From: Bacteroidota bacterium | GTDB lineage: Bacteria > Bacteroidota > Bacteroidia > Chitinophagales > Chitinophagaceae | NCBI GenBank assembly: GCA_018266455.1 | Contig: JAFEAJ010000008.1 | Coordinates: forward strand, 1 to 64,000 | Length of the DNA: 64,000 bases | Reading direction: 5' to 3' | In this document: piece after piece, positions 34,886 through 44,040 of the stretch | How positions within the stretch are numbered: the stretch's first letter is position 1 | Layout of the letters: the number at the start of each line of letters is the position of its first letter | Notes under the pieces: model-generated | What the model was told of the DNA's origin: nothing | Database searches by the model: none | What the model saw: only the letters and a program-made list of their open reading frames with translations | Made by a program: the position numbers and the translations under genes

Positions 34886-35857
34886 ATGAAAAAGATCAAA
34901 TACTTTTATAATACCAATACGCTCCGCTACGAAAAACTGGAGACGCCGCTCCGCATCAAACTTTTGCGTGTGTTGGGGTTTATATCTGCAGCGCTCGTGA
35001 CTGCGCTTATTATTGTTTCCCTTGCTTATAAATATTTCCCCTCTGCCAACGAAAAAAGGCTGGCACAGCGCAACGAAGCGCTAAAAGACAATTACTATAC
35101 CCTGGATGATAAGATAAAGCAGTTGCAGGCCCAGATGAAGGAACTGGAAAAGCGCGACAACCACGTGTACCGTGAAATTTTTGAAGCCAGCCCCATACCT
35201 GACAGTGCCAGGGCAAAGGCAATGCAACAACAGAAAGAAATACAACTGGTGCAGTCCATGGATCAGGACAACCTGGAGACATCCATAGCCAAAACGCTAA
35301 GTACACTGGAAGCCCGCATAGCTTCACAGGACAAATCGTACACCCAGATCGAAGGCTTTATTAAAAACAAGGAGCAACTGCTGTCCTGCACGCCTGCCAT
35401 ACAACCGGTGAGCAACAAAGACCTGAGCAGGATCGCATCGGGCTTTGGCTACCGCATTGACCCGGTTTATAAAACCACCAAGTTCCACGCCGGGCTTGAT
35501 TTTGCAGCGCCCCAGGGCACCCCAATTTATGCCACGGCCAATGGCACTGTCGAAAGCTCGGGCAATACCGGGAATGGTTATGGCAACAATGTGGTCATTA
35601 ACAATGGCTATGGTTACGAAACGCTGTTTGGCCACATGTTCCGCATTAAAGTGCGCGCAGGGCAAAAAGTAAAACGCGGTGAAGTTATCGGCTGGGTGGG
35701 CAGCACCGGCAAGAGCACCGGGCCTCATTGCCATTATGAAGTGCACAGAAATGGCGATCCGGTTGATCCCGTTTATTATTTTTATAACGACATTACACCC
35801 GAGCAATATGAGCGCCTGCTGAAACTGGCCGCATCAAGCAACCAGAGCTTTGATTAA
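34886..35857 (+). CDS. M23-family (LytM) metallopeptidase, membrane-anchored
   Basis: 323 aa. A cytosolic tail of ~25 residues precedes one transmembrane helix (LLRVLGFISAALVTALIIVSLAY). A coiled coil spans ~55-165 (RNEALKDNYYTLDDKIKQLQAQMKELEKR). The LytM domain at ~180-300 has zinc ligands in FHAGLDFAAPQGTPIYA (His, Asp) and GPHCHYEVHRNG (second His of HxH) with the catalytic His in LFGHMFRI. It is predicted to cleave peptidoglycan cross-links or act as a divisome activator in the periplasm. A weak hairpin follows at 35858-35881. Confidence 0.93.
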   Translation: MKKIKYFYNTNTLRYEKLETPLRIKLLRVLGFISAALVTALIIVSLAYKYFPSANEKRLAQRNEALKDNYYTLDDKIKQLQAQMKELEKRDNHVYREIFEASPIPDSARAKAMQQQKEIQLVQSMDQDNLETSIAKTLSTLEARIASQDKSYTQIEGFIKNKEQLLSCTPAIQPVSNKDLSRIASGFGYRIDPVYKTTKFHAGLDFAAPQGTPIYATANGTVESSGNTGNGYGNNVVINNGYGYETLFGHMFRIKVRAGQKVKRGEVIGWVGSTGKSTGPHCHYEVHRNGDPVDPVYYFYNDITPEQYERLLKLAASSNQSFD

Positions 35858-36045
35858 AGGTGGAAGGAATTGTTTCCACTTTGAAGTTTAATTTTCGTTA
35901 TGGATCTCCACACCGTAAGCCTTAAACCACCCACCTTCTTTGCGTGGTTTTACTCAAATTTTTCCACAGCAATATTTATTGAATCTTCCGGTTTTGAACA
36001 ATCGTATCTTTACGAATCGGAATAATTTTTGCAAGACCAATCATC

Positions 36046-36645
36046 ATGAAAACATTGTCTCAAATAGCTTTTGATTTTGCTGTTGATACGGCTCAACCGC
36101 TGCAGCCAACTGCACCTGCTGCAAATGATGAGCTTCCGGTAAATGTGGGCGTACGGATCAAAGCGCTAAAGCCAAGCACAGTTGAACCTGTTAAAGAAGT
36201 TGAAGTGGCAGTAAAGCTGGCAAAAGTAAAAGAACAGGCGAAAAATAAAATCAAATCAACCCGTGGCAGGAAATCCATTAAACAAACCGAAGCTGAAGCA
36301 GACCTGATCAATATACCTGAAGACGAAGAACTTTTCAAGAAACAATATTACAGCATTGGCGAAGTAGCGGAAATGTTCCGGGTGAACCACTCCCTGCTAA
36401 GATATTGGGAAAACGAGTTCGATGTCATACAGCCGCGCAAAAACAGGAAAGGCGACAGGCATTTCAGGCCGGTTGATATAAAAAACTTGCACCTCATTTA
36501 TCACTTGCTGCGCCAGCGAAAGTACACCATTGAAGGCGCTAAAGATTTCCTGAAAAAAAACAAGAAGGCCGAAGAAAGGTTCATGGCCATCCAAAAACTT
36601 CAGCAGGTAAAGGGGTTTTTGCTGGAGCTGAAAGCTAACTTGTGA
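36046..36645 (+). CDS. MerR-family transcriptional regulator
   Basis: 199 aa. A low-complexity charged N-terminal region (~1-95) precedes the MerR-type winged HTH (YYSIGEVAEMFRVNHSLLRYWENEFDVIQPRKNRKGDRHFRPVDIKNLHLIYHLLRQRKYTIEGAKDFLKKN, ~106-175). The C-terminal dimerisation helix is short and no effector-binding domain or metal-binding cysteines are present. This matches the MerR proteins found downstream of alaS/M23 in Bacteroidota. Its target is unknown. Confidence 0.88.
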   Translation: MKTLSQIAFDFAVDTAQPLQPTAPAANDELPVNVGVRIKALKPSTVEPVKEVEVAVKLAKVKEQAKNKIKSTRGRKSIKQTEAEADLINIPEDEELFKKQYYSIGEVAEMFRVNHSLLRYWENEFDVIQPRKNRKGDRHFRPVDIKNLHLIYHLLRQRKYTIEGAKDFLKKNKKAEERFMAIQKLQQVKGFLLELKANL

Positions 36646-37277
36646 AGAACTATTGCCCAATTTTACTTTTCCATGGTTTCCTAAGGTAATTTATTTCAAT
36701 ATTTTTTCTTCGACTATCTTCTCATAAACATTTTTTTTCTGGTTAACCATACCATGGTTCACGAAAAATGCAGGCTCAGACAGGTTTTAACATTGAGGCA
36801 GCACGGCAAACATCAACAGGAATGGGCTACCGGCGAGTGGAATTTGTTATTTACTTTTTGTTCAAAAAAGAAAAGAAAGTAAGTGCTCCCGATTTATACC
36901 CTAATGTTTCCTTTTTCTTTCAACCTATCTGACACAAGTATGCAAAGCGCGCAATGAGCGAGAGGCACTCGTGCCATTGTAAAAATAAAGAAGGCACAAG
37001 TACGCCAACGCTCAAGGCCCACTGCTGGCAAGCCCATGCCCTTAATAAAACATGCGGAAATTAATTACATAACCACAACTGATTTTTTAGCCTATCTTAT
37101 CAAATACAATTGCCTCGTGAAATCAGGCAACCCTGGTCTATTTTTTCTCCAATGGCTTCCACAGGAATTTTAAAACAGGCTTTCAAAAAGCAAAAGCGAA
37201 CAAGTCGCATTCATATTATGTTAATGATAAGGTTACCGACATTTGATTTTCGATTTTTCAATAAATATTTAATAATT
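36646..37277. other. Intergenic region with repeat-like hairpins
   Basis: 632 nt with no supported gene. It contains a hairpin AACCAT-ACC-ATGGTT near 36747-36761 and a TTACTTT...AAAGTAA inverted repeat (36851-36857/36876-36882). It also has a GGCAC-TC-GTGCC palindrome near 36965 and two related 12-mers (ACACAAGTATGC, GCACAAGTACGC). It resembles dispersed intergenic repeats rather than an mRNA leader. Confidence 0.45.
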
Positions 37278-37733
37278 ATGAAACGGAGCTTCTTCACATT
37301 ATCTGCTCTGGCCTTCTTGTTCTTTGAAGTGTCCTGCAGCCAACCCAAACAGCAAAACGACGCTTCTTCATCTTCTACTCCCGACACCGTGTTGTCCCTG
37401 AACAATGGCGCCAAGTGGATAGTTGATTCGATAACAGTCGGAAATTATGTGAGCCTGCGAACCATGACAAATATGTTCGCAGTGGCTCCTTACCCTTCTT
37501 TAGCTAATTATCAGGTTTATGGCACTGATATGAGCAAAGGCCTGAATAAAATGCTGGGCGAGTGCAAAATGAAAGGCGCAGACCATGAAGCGCTGCACAA
37601 ATGGTTAGCGCCCATCATTGAACAAAGCAATCAATTAAAAAATATTGCAGATACCCTTGAAGCAAGGGTAGCCTTTAATGCGGTTCATAAAAGGGTAGAT
37701 GTGTTCTATGACTATTTTGTAACAGCACAATGA
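37278..37733 (+). CDS. Putative lipoprotein of unknown function
   Basis: 151 aa. The start at ATG 37278 opens a lipoprotein signal, MKRSFFTLSALAFLFFEVSC, with Cys20 as the lipid site; the longer frame adds 56 residues of intergenic sequence. After a Ser/Gln-rich linker the protein has a helical domain (KWIVDSITVGNYVSLRTMTNMFAVAP...GLNKMLGECKMKGADHEALHKWLAPIIEQSNQLKNIADTLEA). No family recognised. Confidence 0.75.
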   Translation: MKRSFFTLSALAFLFFEVSCSQPKQQNDASSSSTPDTVLSLNNGAKWIVDSITVGNYVSLRTMTNMFAVAPYPSLANYQVYGTDMSKGLNKMLGECKMKGADHEALHKWLAPIIEQSNQLKNIADTLEARVAFNAVHKRVDVFYDYFVTAQ

Positions 37734-37908
37734 TGATAATATAGATCAAGAATCCTTCTGTGGAAGGTTGGGTGCCGGGGCTGCATTTAGCCAGCGCCCT
37801 GCATGATCCATTGTTGTGGTGTAGCTAACACACATCGATACACACAGCAAATAACAATGGCGAATTGAAAAATGAAGGGGCTTGGGGAAAATTAAATAGC
37901 CTGATCAG

Positions 37909-37995
37909 CGGAGGGGAAGGGATTCGAACCCTTGATAGGATTTCTCCTATACACACTTTCCAGGCGTGCCAGTTCAACCACTCCTGCACCCCTCC
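37909..37995 (-). tRNA. tRNA-Ser (anticodon GGA)
   Basis: The minus-strand sequence folds as a class II tRNA of 87 nt. The acceptor stem GGAGGGG pairs with CCCCTCC and the discriminator base is G. The D-arm region is GCAGGAGTGGTTGAACTGGC. The anticodon loop CTGGAAA carries GGA (reads UCC/UCU). A long variable arm (TGTGTATAGGAGAAATCCTA) is typical of tRNA-Ser. The T-arm is GGGTTCGAATCCC. CCA is not encoded. Confidence 0.95.
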
Positions 37996-38023
37996 TGAAG
38001 GGCAGCAAAAATACAGCTTATAT

Positions 38024-38791
38024 TCAGTTGCCGAATATTTTTTCTGCATTAGCTGTTGTGACCTTAGCCACATCACTTAGGGTCATGTTTTTTATTTCAG
38101 CCAGCTTCTCAGCTATGTATACCAGGTAGCTGCTTTCGTTTCTTTTTCCGCGAAAGGGAACAGGTGCTAAATAAGGCGCGTCTGTTTCAAGCACTATATA
38201 TTCAAGGCCTATATTTTTCAGCACTTCAGGCAAAAAAGATTTTTTATAAGTGACCGTTCCGCCAATGCCAATATAAAATCCTAAGCCAATAATTTCTTTT
38301 GCATCTTCAATGTCTCCCGAGAAGCAATGGAAGATGCCTTTCAGTTTCCCGTTCTGATGTTGCTTTACTGCACCAATACTTTCCTTCATTGAATTACGGG
38401 AATGTATCACGATCGGCAAATCATGCTGTAACGCCCATTCCATTTGCTGATGGAACGCTTCATATTGCTGGTCATCAAAATTCCTGTCCCAATAAAAATC
38501 AAGCCCAATTTCTCCTATTGCAGCAAATTTTCTTTTTTCTAAAAGCTCATTTACAACTTTCATTTCGTCTTTGAAATTTCCTTTTACAGAACAGGGATGA
38601 AGGCCAATCATTGCAAAGCACTTGCCTGGGTATTTTTTTTCCAACCCAACCATGGCTTGCAGCGTAGAGCTATCGATGGCCGGCAAATAAAATTTCTCCA
38701 CACCGGCATCAACAGCCCTTTCAATAGCACCGCCAATATCGTTTTCAAACTCTTCTGCATATAAATGGCAATGTGTGTCAATAAATCTCAT
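38024..38791 (-). CDS. TatD-family metal-dependent hydrolase
   Basis: 255 aa TIM-barrel DNase-like enzyme. Metal ligands are in [13 protein letters not shown] (HxH), [10 protein letters not shown] (Glu), IVIHSRNS (His), GIFHCFSGD (His) and ETDAPYLAP (Asp). TatD proteins have 3'-5' exonuclease activity and are often annotated as deoxyribonucleases. The length is standard. It lies next to the tRNA-Ser gene on the same strand. Confidence 0.95.
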   Translation of the reverse strand: MRFIDTHCHLYAEEFENDIGGAIERAVDAGVEKFYLPAIDSSTLQAMVGLEKKYPGKCFAMIGLHPCSVKGNFKDEMKVVNELLEKRKFAAIGEIGLDFYWDRNFDDQQYEAFHQQMEWALQHDLPIVIHSRNSMKESIGAVKQHQNGKLKGIFHCFSGDIEDAKEIIGLGFYIGIGGTVTYKKSFLPEVLKNIGLEYIVLETDAPYLAPVPFRGKRNESSYLVYIAEKLAEIKNMTLSDVAKVTTANAEKIFGN

Positions 38792-38984
38792 TGGGTTTAT
38801 TTTTAAAATAGGGCAATCAGTTCCGCAAAAACATCCAAATTATCGTGATATTTCGCAATAAATACCGTAAAAATCACATAAAATAAATTATGTAAAAAAA
38901 GAAAAATCAATGAGTTTTTGAAATTACTTTTTTATTAATTAAAAAAAGCTCTACCTTTAAACCAGTTTTCATAGGGTACGGATT

Positions 38985-39014
38985 AAAAACGGGCCAGGGT
39001 GTCTACCCAGGCCC
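38985..39014 (-). terminator. Intrinsic terminator of the polysaccharide deacetylase gene
   Basis: GGGCCAGGGT (38991-39000), loop GTCT, ACCCAGGCCC (39005-39014), one mismatch. On the minus strand the stem is followed by GTTTTTAAT. It lies 65 nt beyond the stop codon at 39079. Confidence 0.7.
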
Positions 39015-39078
39015 AATTCATTTAAGGCCAGTTCGTTATTGTTTTTGTCGAAAATTTTTCAGAAGGAGCGGCAATTGC

Positions 39079-39696
39079 TTAGCTGATCACTTCAAATTCA
39101 AACCCATTCTCTTTAAAAAAAAATAAAGTTTGCGTCAAGGCAACTTTCATCCTGTGAAATGCTTTTTCGCTGTCATGAAAAACAATAATGGAATTTTTTT
39201 TTGCATTTTTCAAGACATTCTTTGCGCATTGACGGGCAGAAATTTTTTTATCGAAATCAGCGCTTAACACATCCCACATAATTATTTTGAACCCTGCTTT
39301 TTGCAAACATGAAACCTGGAAACGCTTTATGCGGCCATAAGGCGGGCGAAAAAGATTGGAGTCGATGTATTTTTTTGCCCGGGCTATGTTATTAATATAT
39401 TCTTCATCGCTCACCCTCCACCCATTCAAATGATCATGCGTGTGATTGCCCACACGGTGGCCTTCTTCCAGGATCCTTTTGTACACTTCAGGATATTGAG
39501 CTACATTTTTTCCTATGCAAAAAAAAGTTGCTTTTGCATTTTGCTTCTTCAGCTCATCAAGAACGAAAGGGGTTGCTTCGGGGTGCGGCCCGTCATCAAA
39601 ACTGAGGTACATTTTTTTTCCCTGCGAAGGCATATCCCAAACACATGAAGAATAGATCCTTTTCAGGAGCCAGGGGGTTTTGACCAAATAGAACAT
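39079..39696 (-). CDS. Polysaccharide deacetylase (CE4/NodB-like)
   Basis: 205 aa. NodB motifs are visible: MT1 YLSFDDGPHPEAT, MT2 HRVGNHTHDHLNG (metal His residues) and MT3 FRPPYGRIKRFQV. The later motifs appear in IMWDVLSADFD and SIIVFHDSEKA. It removes N-acetyl groups from chitin-like or peptidoglycan glycans. There is no clear signal peptide, although a hydrophobic N-terminus (MFYLVKTPWLLKRIYSS) could anchor it. It lies 30 nt after the ARPP-1-like gene on the same strand. Confidence 0.92.
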   Translation of the reverse strand: MFYLVKTPWLLKRIYSSCVWDMPSQGKKMYLSFDDGPHPEATPFVLDELKKQNAKATFFCIGKNVAQYPEVYKRILEEGHRVGNHTHDHLNGWRVSDEEYINNIARAKKYIDSNLFRPPYGRIKRFQVSCLQKAGFKIIMWDVLSADFDKKISARQCAKNVLKNAKKNSIIVFHDSEKAFHRMKVALTQTLFFFKENGFEFEVIS

Positions 39697-39726
39697 GCTG
39701 CAAATTTCGGTACACCAGGCCGGAAA

Positions 39727-40698
39727 TCAGTAGGTGTAGATATGTATAATTTCCTTTCCTTCTTTAAAAATCTTCCCATGCCTGCTAACAAATTCTTCCT
39801 GGCTTTTTTTATCGGTCAGTATCTTGTCCATATACTTCATCACTTTATCATTAGGCAACCTGACCGGCCCTCCAAACAAAAGCGCTTCATCAATATATCC
39901 CCGCAACAGCGCCGGCAATTGACCATTAAACAAATTTACCGCTGCAAAAATATCACAGCCTAAGATGGCGCTGTCTGAAACGCAAACGATCCCAACCACA
40001 GAAGTGTCTGCATTTTTGAATTTTTGAATGAAATAATTAAAATAGTCATCGCCTAAATGAACCTGTTCATGCTGTTTTTCTCTTCTCCTTTTTTCTCTTT
40101 TGCTTTCTCCTTTCGGTTCTCTTTGAGACAAATAAGCCATTGATTTGCTGTTGACATGCCCGCGTTCCAACTGGTAATCGATCTCCCGCCATATCTGCAC
40201 CTGGTTTTTTGAGCTGTCAAGCACTTTTCTTAAATGGCTGTTGGCAAATCCCCTATATTCGAATGGCTCTTCTTTGTCGCTCCACCTGTCTTCTTCCACG
40301 CACATTACAGGAATATATTGGTCCTTGTTCGATGGCCGCAGAATCGTATCATGCATAACCATCCTGTCCTGCCTGCCTCCTGAAATGATTTCCCCGGAGC
40401 CTACGTATATGGCGCTATCAGAGTTGTTATTGATCCGCAGCCAATGCACGTTTTCGGTGGAGGCTGTCCCTCTTTCTGTAATTTTTGCAATCCCCTTTTT
40501 GATCGCATCGCTCAGCGACATCACTTTAGGGATGCCAATTATCCCTCCATAGCCATTGTCTTTTTGTCTTATAGGGATAATCTTTAGGTTTTTATAAAGA
40601 AGGGCGCTGTCATAATCTACAAACAGCGTTTCGTAAGTAAGCTGGGAGAGCGCAGCATTGGCGCTTAATGCAAACAATATAGAAAATAAAAACTTCAT
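39727..40698 (-). CDS. Secreted ARPP-1-like protein
   Basis: 323 aa from ATG 40698, chosen because it begins a signal peptide (MKFLFSILFALSANAALSQ); the longer frame runs across the gltX promoter region. Stretches such as IYVGSGEIISGGRQDRMVMHDTIL and CVEEDRW recall the ARPP-1 domain (PF20208, from memory), a domain of unknown biochemical role. A basic segment KRREKQHEQ interrupts it and the C-terminus has GYIDEALLFGGPVRLPNDKVMKYMDKIL. Probably periplasmic or surface-exposed. Domain assignment is tentative. Confidence 0.55.
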   Translation of the reverse strand: MKFLFSILFALSANAALSQLTYETLFVDYDSALLYKNLKIIPIRQKDNGYGGIIGIPKVMSLSDAIKKGIAKITERGTASTENVHWLRINNNSDSAIYVGSGEIISGGRQDRMVMHDTILRPSNKDQYIPVMCVEEDRWSDKEEPFEYRGFANSHLRKVLDSSKNQVQIWREIDYQLERGHVNSKSMAYLSQREPKGESKREKRRREKQHEQVHLGDDYFNYFIQKFKNADTSVVGIVCVSDSAILGCDIFAAVNLFNGQLPALLRGYIDEALLFGGPVRLPNDKVMKYMDKILTDKKSQEEFVSRHGKIFKEGKEIIHIYTY

Positions 40699-40772
40699 CA
40701 ATAACCAGTGCATCAAATGTAATAAAATAAAACCGACAATGGTAGCCCTCTCCTGCTGCTTATCAAAACCTG

Positions 40773-40780
40773 TATATTTG
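40773..40780 (+). promoter_or_regulatory. -7 element immediately before gltX
   Basis: TATATTTG ends 4 nt before the gltX ATG at 40785, implying a leaderless or nearly leaderless transcript. No TTTG is found at the canonical distance. Confidence 0.45.
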
Positions 40781-40784
40781 CGGC

Positions 40785-42296
40785 ATGAGCAAAAAAGTGA
40801 GGGTACGTTTTGCCCCCAGCCCAACCGGCGGGCTGCATATAGGAGGCGTTCGCACGGTATTGTACAATTATTTGTTTGCCCGCCAACATGGCGGCGATTT
40901 TGTTTTAAGGATTGAGGACACCGACCAAAGCCGATATGTTCCCGGTGCTGAAGCATACATTTTCGACACCCTGAGCTGGTGCGGATTAGAGCCTGATGAA
41001 AGCCCAAGGCACAAGGGCAGTTTTGGCCCATACAGGCAAAGCGAGCGCAAAGAAATTTATCGCAGGTATGCTGAACAATTGGTGCAAAAGGGTTATGCTT
41101 ATTATGCTTTTGACGCACCGGAAGAACTGGAAGCAAAAAGAAAAACGGCTCCAAATTTCCAATACAATATCTCGTCAAGAGGTGAAATGAAAAATTCTTT
41201 ATCGCTTAATGAAAGCCATGTTAAAAAGCTGCTCAGTGAAAATGCCCCACATGTCATAAGAATAAAAGTGCCTTCCAATGAAGAAGTGAAATTTACCGAC
41301 ATGATCCGTGGGGAAGTTTCTTTCAACACCTCACAGGTTGATGATAAAGTTTTGCTGAAAGCAGATGGTATGCCGACTTATCACCTTGCTGTTGTTGTGG
41401 ATGATTGCCTTATGCAGATCTCTCATGCATTTCGTGGAGAAGAATGGTTGCCTTCAGCGCCCGTTCATATTTTGTTATGGAAATATTTGTTCGGAGAAGA
41501 AAACATGCCACAATGGGCACATCTCCCATTGATATTAAAACCAGATGGCAATGGCAAACTAAGCAAGCGCGATGGCGAAAGGCTCGGCTTTCCTGTTTTT
41601 GCAATGGACTGGACAGACCCGAGAACGAATGAAAAAACAACCGGCTTCAAAGAAAGGGGATTTTTGCCCGAAGCGTTCATTAACATGCTTGCCCTGATCG
41701 GATGGAATGATGGGACCGAGCAGGAAATTTTTTCTTTGCACGAACTGGTCGCAAAATTTTCGATAGAACGCGTACATAAGGGAGGGGCAAAATTCAACTA
41801 CGAAAAAGCAAAATGGTTCAATCATGAATGGATAAAACGTTCGGCAGTGGACAGCTATCAGCCATTGGTAAAGAACTTGTTTACCGATGCCGGAATATAC
41901 ATTGATAATGAAACTAAATTTTCCAGAGCCCTGGAACTGGTCAAAGACAGGTGCACCTTTCTCACAGATTTTGTTCAGCAGGCTTCTTTCTTTTTCAAGG
42001 CCCCTGAAAACATTGACATTGCTGTCATCAAGCCAAAGTGGGACGAAAAAAAGAACCTGTTCTTTATCGAGCTCATTCGAGCTTATTCATTGATGAATTC
42101 ATGGCAGCACGATGCCCTGGAAAAAGAGTTTAAGGAGCTTGCGGCAGTAAACGAAATAAAGCCCGGCGATGTGCTGTTGCCATTCCGCATCATGCTTGTT
42201 GGCGGAAAATTTGGCCCGGGCGTTTTTGATATTGCCGCAATGGTTGGTAAAGATGAAACGATCCGCAGAATAAAACAGGCGCTGCAATTGCTATAA
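40785..42296 (+). CDS. gltX: Glutamyl-tRNA synthetase
   Basis: 503 aa class I synthetase. The HIGH-type motif is in FAPSPTGGLHIGGVRTVLYNYLFARQ and the KMSKS-type motif is KLSKRDGER. Between them are FVLRIEDTDQSR and AFRGEEWLPSAPVHILL, typical of GluRS. It charges tRNA(Glu); GatB in the same window suggests indirect Gln-tRNA(Gln) formation may be used for tRNA(Gln) or tRNA(Asn). A hairpin terminator follows the stop. Confidence 0.97.
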   Translation: MSKKVRVRFAPSPTGGLHIGGVRTVLYNYLFARQHGGDFVLRIEDTDQSRYVPGAEAYIFDTLSWCGLEPDESPRHKGSFGPYRQSERKEIYRRYAEQLVQKGYAYYAFDAPEELEAKRKTAPNFQYNISSRGEMKNSLSLNESHVKKLLSENAPHVIRIKVPSNEEVKFTDMIRGEVSFNTSQVDDKVLLKADGMPTYHLAVVVDDCLMQISHAFRGEEWLPSAPVHILLWKYLFGEENMPQWAHLPLILKPDGNGKLSKRDGERLGFPVFAMDWTDPRTNEKTTGFKERGFLPEAFINMLALIGWNDGTEQEIFSLHELVAKFSIERVHKGGAKFNYEKAKWFNHEWIKRSAVDSYQPLVKNLFTDAGIYIDNETKFSRALELVKDRCTFLTDFVQQASFFFKAPENIDIAVIKPKWDEKKNLFFIELIRAYSLMNSWQHDALEKEFKELAAVNEIKPGDVLLPFRIMLVGGKFGPGVFDIAAMVGKDETIRRIKQALQLL

Positions 42297-42307
42297 TCAA
42301 TAATGTT

Positions 42308-42336
42308 CCGGGCCATGAGGCCCGGCGGGTTTATTT
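42308..42336 (+). terminator. Intrinsic terminator of gltX
   Basis: CCGGGCC (42308-42314), loop ATGA, GGCCCGG (42319-42325), then CGGGTTTATTT. The stem is perfect over 7 bp and starts 11 nt after the stop codon. The T tract is short. Confidence 0.65.
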
Positions 42337-42369
42337 AAAAGCCTGTCGTACCTTTCTCTAAAGAATTAC

Positions 42370-43908
42370 ATGCAGAAATACAACAGGCTTTTATATTTTC
42401 TTGCTGTTATCAAGTTCGCGCTGCCATTTTTTTTACAAGCCGCCATTTATGAGCCTCACCGCGATGAATTGCTGTACTTAGCCGAAGGCAGGCACATGGC
42501 ATGGGGTTTTATGGAAGTGCCGCCACTGCTTTCTGTTTTTGCCTGGCTCACTAACTTATTTGGCGATGGCATGTTCTGGATTAAATGCTGGCCTTCTTTG
42601 TTTGGCGCTTTTACTTTTATTATTGTTGGCAAAACCATCCTGTCATTAGGCGGGAAATCATTTGCTCTTTTATTGGGGTTCCTGCCTTTTATTTTCGGCG
42701 CATATTTGCGCGTTCACTATCTGTTCCAGCCGAATTTCCTTGAAATATTTTTCTGGGCAATGATTGCTTTCAGCCTCATCCGTTACATAGAAACTAAAAG
42801 CAACTCCTGGCTTTATGCTTTCGGGGTAAGCGCCGGTTTAGGCATGCTGAGCAAATATTCAGTAGCGTTTTATATAACAAGCATTTTACTGAGCCTGCTT
42901 TTTACCAAGAACAGGAAAATTTTTGCCAACAAGCATTTTTTTTATGCGTCATTCATCGCATTCGTCATTTTTCTTCCCAACCTGATATGGCAATGGCTAT
43001 GGCATTTCCCAATAGTATATCACATGAAAAAATTACAGGAAACCCAACTGCAATATGTAAGCCCGAAAGGGTTTTTGATTGACCAGGTCATGATGAACCT
43101 CCCTTGTTTCTTTATTTGGATTGCCGGTTTATTATTCGTGGGTTTTTCTCGCCATGCAAAATCTTTCCGTTTTGTTGGGCTGGCTTATGTTTTTGTGATT
43201 GCTTTATTGTTGCTTGGCCATGGAAAAAATTATTATTCGCTCGGGGTTTACCCCATCCTGTTTGCATTTGGAGCATATCAACTGGAACGTATAACCGAAA
43301 AGCGAGCAAGGTCCCTAAGATATATTTTCATTGCTGTTCCCCTGTTTTTTGCTTATTACTCTATTCCCATACTATTGCCTATTTTCAAACCTGCAAAACT
43401 GGCAAAGTTTTATAAAGACAGGCACCTGGAAAAAACAGGCGCACTGCGGTGGGAAGATTTGAAAGACCACCCCCTTCCCCAGAACTTTGCCGATATGTTA
43501 AGTTGGAAGGAAATGACAAAAAAAGCAGCAGATGCTTATCATACACTAAGCAATGAGGAAAAGAAAAGAACGATTTTGTTCTGCGACAATTACGGGCAGG
43601 CCGGTGCAGTAAATTATTTTGGTCATCAGTACAATTTGCCCGAAGCATACAGCGATAATGCAAGCTTTTTATATTGGATACCTGATTCCCTGCATTTTGA
43701 TAACGTTGTTCTGTTAACAGATGACAGGGAAGAAATGCAACATCCTTTTATAAAGGATTTCCAGTCTGCTATCCTGAAAGACAGCGTTACCAATCCTTAT
43801 GCAAGGGAATATGGGAGCCTGATTATTGTTTTAAAAGGGGGCAATGAAAATTTCAAAAAAATGTTTGTTGAAAAAATAAAAAAGGACCAGGCAAAAGCGA
43901 AATGGTGA
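42370..43908 (+). CDS. GT39/ArnT-like (PMT_2) membrane glycosyltransferase
   Basis: 512 aa with ~9-10 transmembrane helices. The conserved first periplasmic loop has IYEPHRDELLYLAEGRHMAWGFMEVPPLL, whose acidic residues follow the PMT/ArnT pattern (DE-type catalytic loop). A C-terminal soluble segment follows (~340-512). Members transfer a sugar from a polyprenyl-phosphate donor to proteins or lipid A. The acceptor is unknown and no glycan-assembly neighbours are present. Confidence 0.85.
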   Translation: MQKYNRLLYFLAVIKFALPFFLQAAIYEPHRDELLYLAEGRHMAWGFMEVPPLLSVFAWLTNLFGDGMFWIKCWPSLFGAFTFIIVGKTILSLGGKSFALLLGFLPFIFGAYLRVHYLFQPNFLEIFFWAMIAFSLIRYIETKSNSWLYAFGVSAGLGMLSKYSVAFYITSILLSLLFTKNRKIFANKHFFYASFIAFVIFLPNLIWQWLWHFPIVYHMKKLQETQLQYVSPKGFLIDQVMMNLPCFFIWIAGLLFVGFSRHAKSFRFVGLAYVFVIALLLLGHGKNYYSLGVYPILFAFGAYQLERITEKRARSLRYIFIAVPLFFAYYSIPILLPIFKPAKLAKFYKDRHLEKTGALRWEDLKDHPLPQNFADMLSWKEMTKKAADAYHTLSNEEKKRTILFCDNYGQAGAVNYFGHQYNLPEAYSDNASFLYWIPDSLHFDNVVLLTDDREEMQHPFIKDFQSAILKDSVTNPYAREYGSLIIVLKGGNENFKKMFVEKIKKDQAKAKW

Positions 43909-43995
43909 GCACATCACATAACAACTGTTCCTGGGCTTATATAAGCTTTTGCAAAAATCCCTGTAGCAGGATGTTTTGCCGATTGCCATCTGGCG

Positions 43996-44026
43996 TTGCG
44001 GGTTCACCTGTCATTGTGTACTTTTG
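43996..44026 (+). promoter_or_regulatory. Probable promoter of the B12-binding protein gene
   Basis: TTG (43996-43998) and TACTTTTG (44019-44026), separated by 20 nt, resemble the Bacteroidota promoter. The ATG at 44041 follows 14 nt later. No cobalamin riboswitch is visible upstream. Confidence 0.5.
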
Positions 44027-44040
44027 GATAATTAAAAAAC

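Noticed and set aside
37825..38080. Reading frames on both strands across the tRNA-Ser
   Set aside because: They run straight through a well-formed tRNA gene and have no signal or family resemblance.
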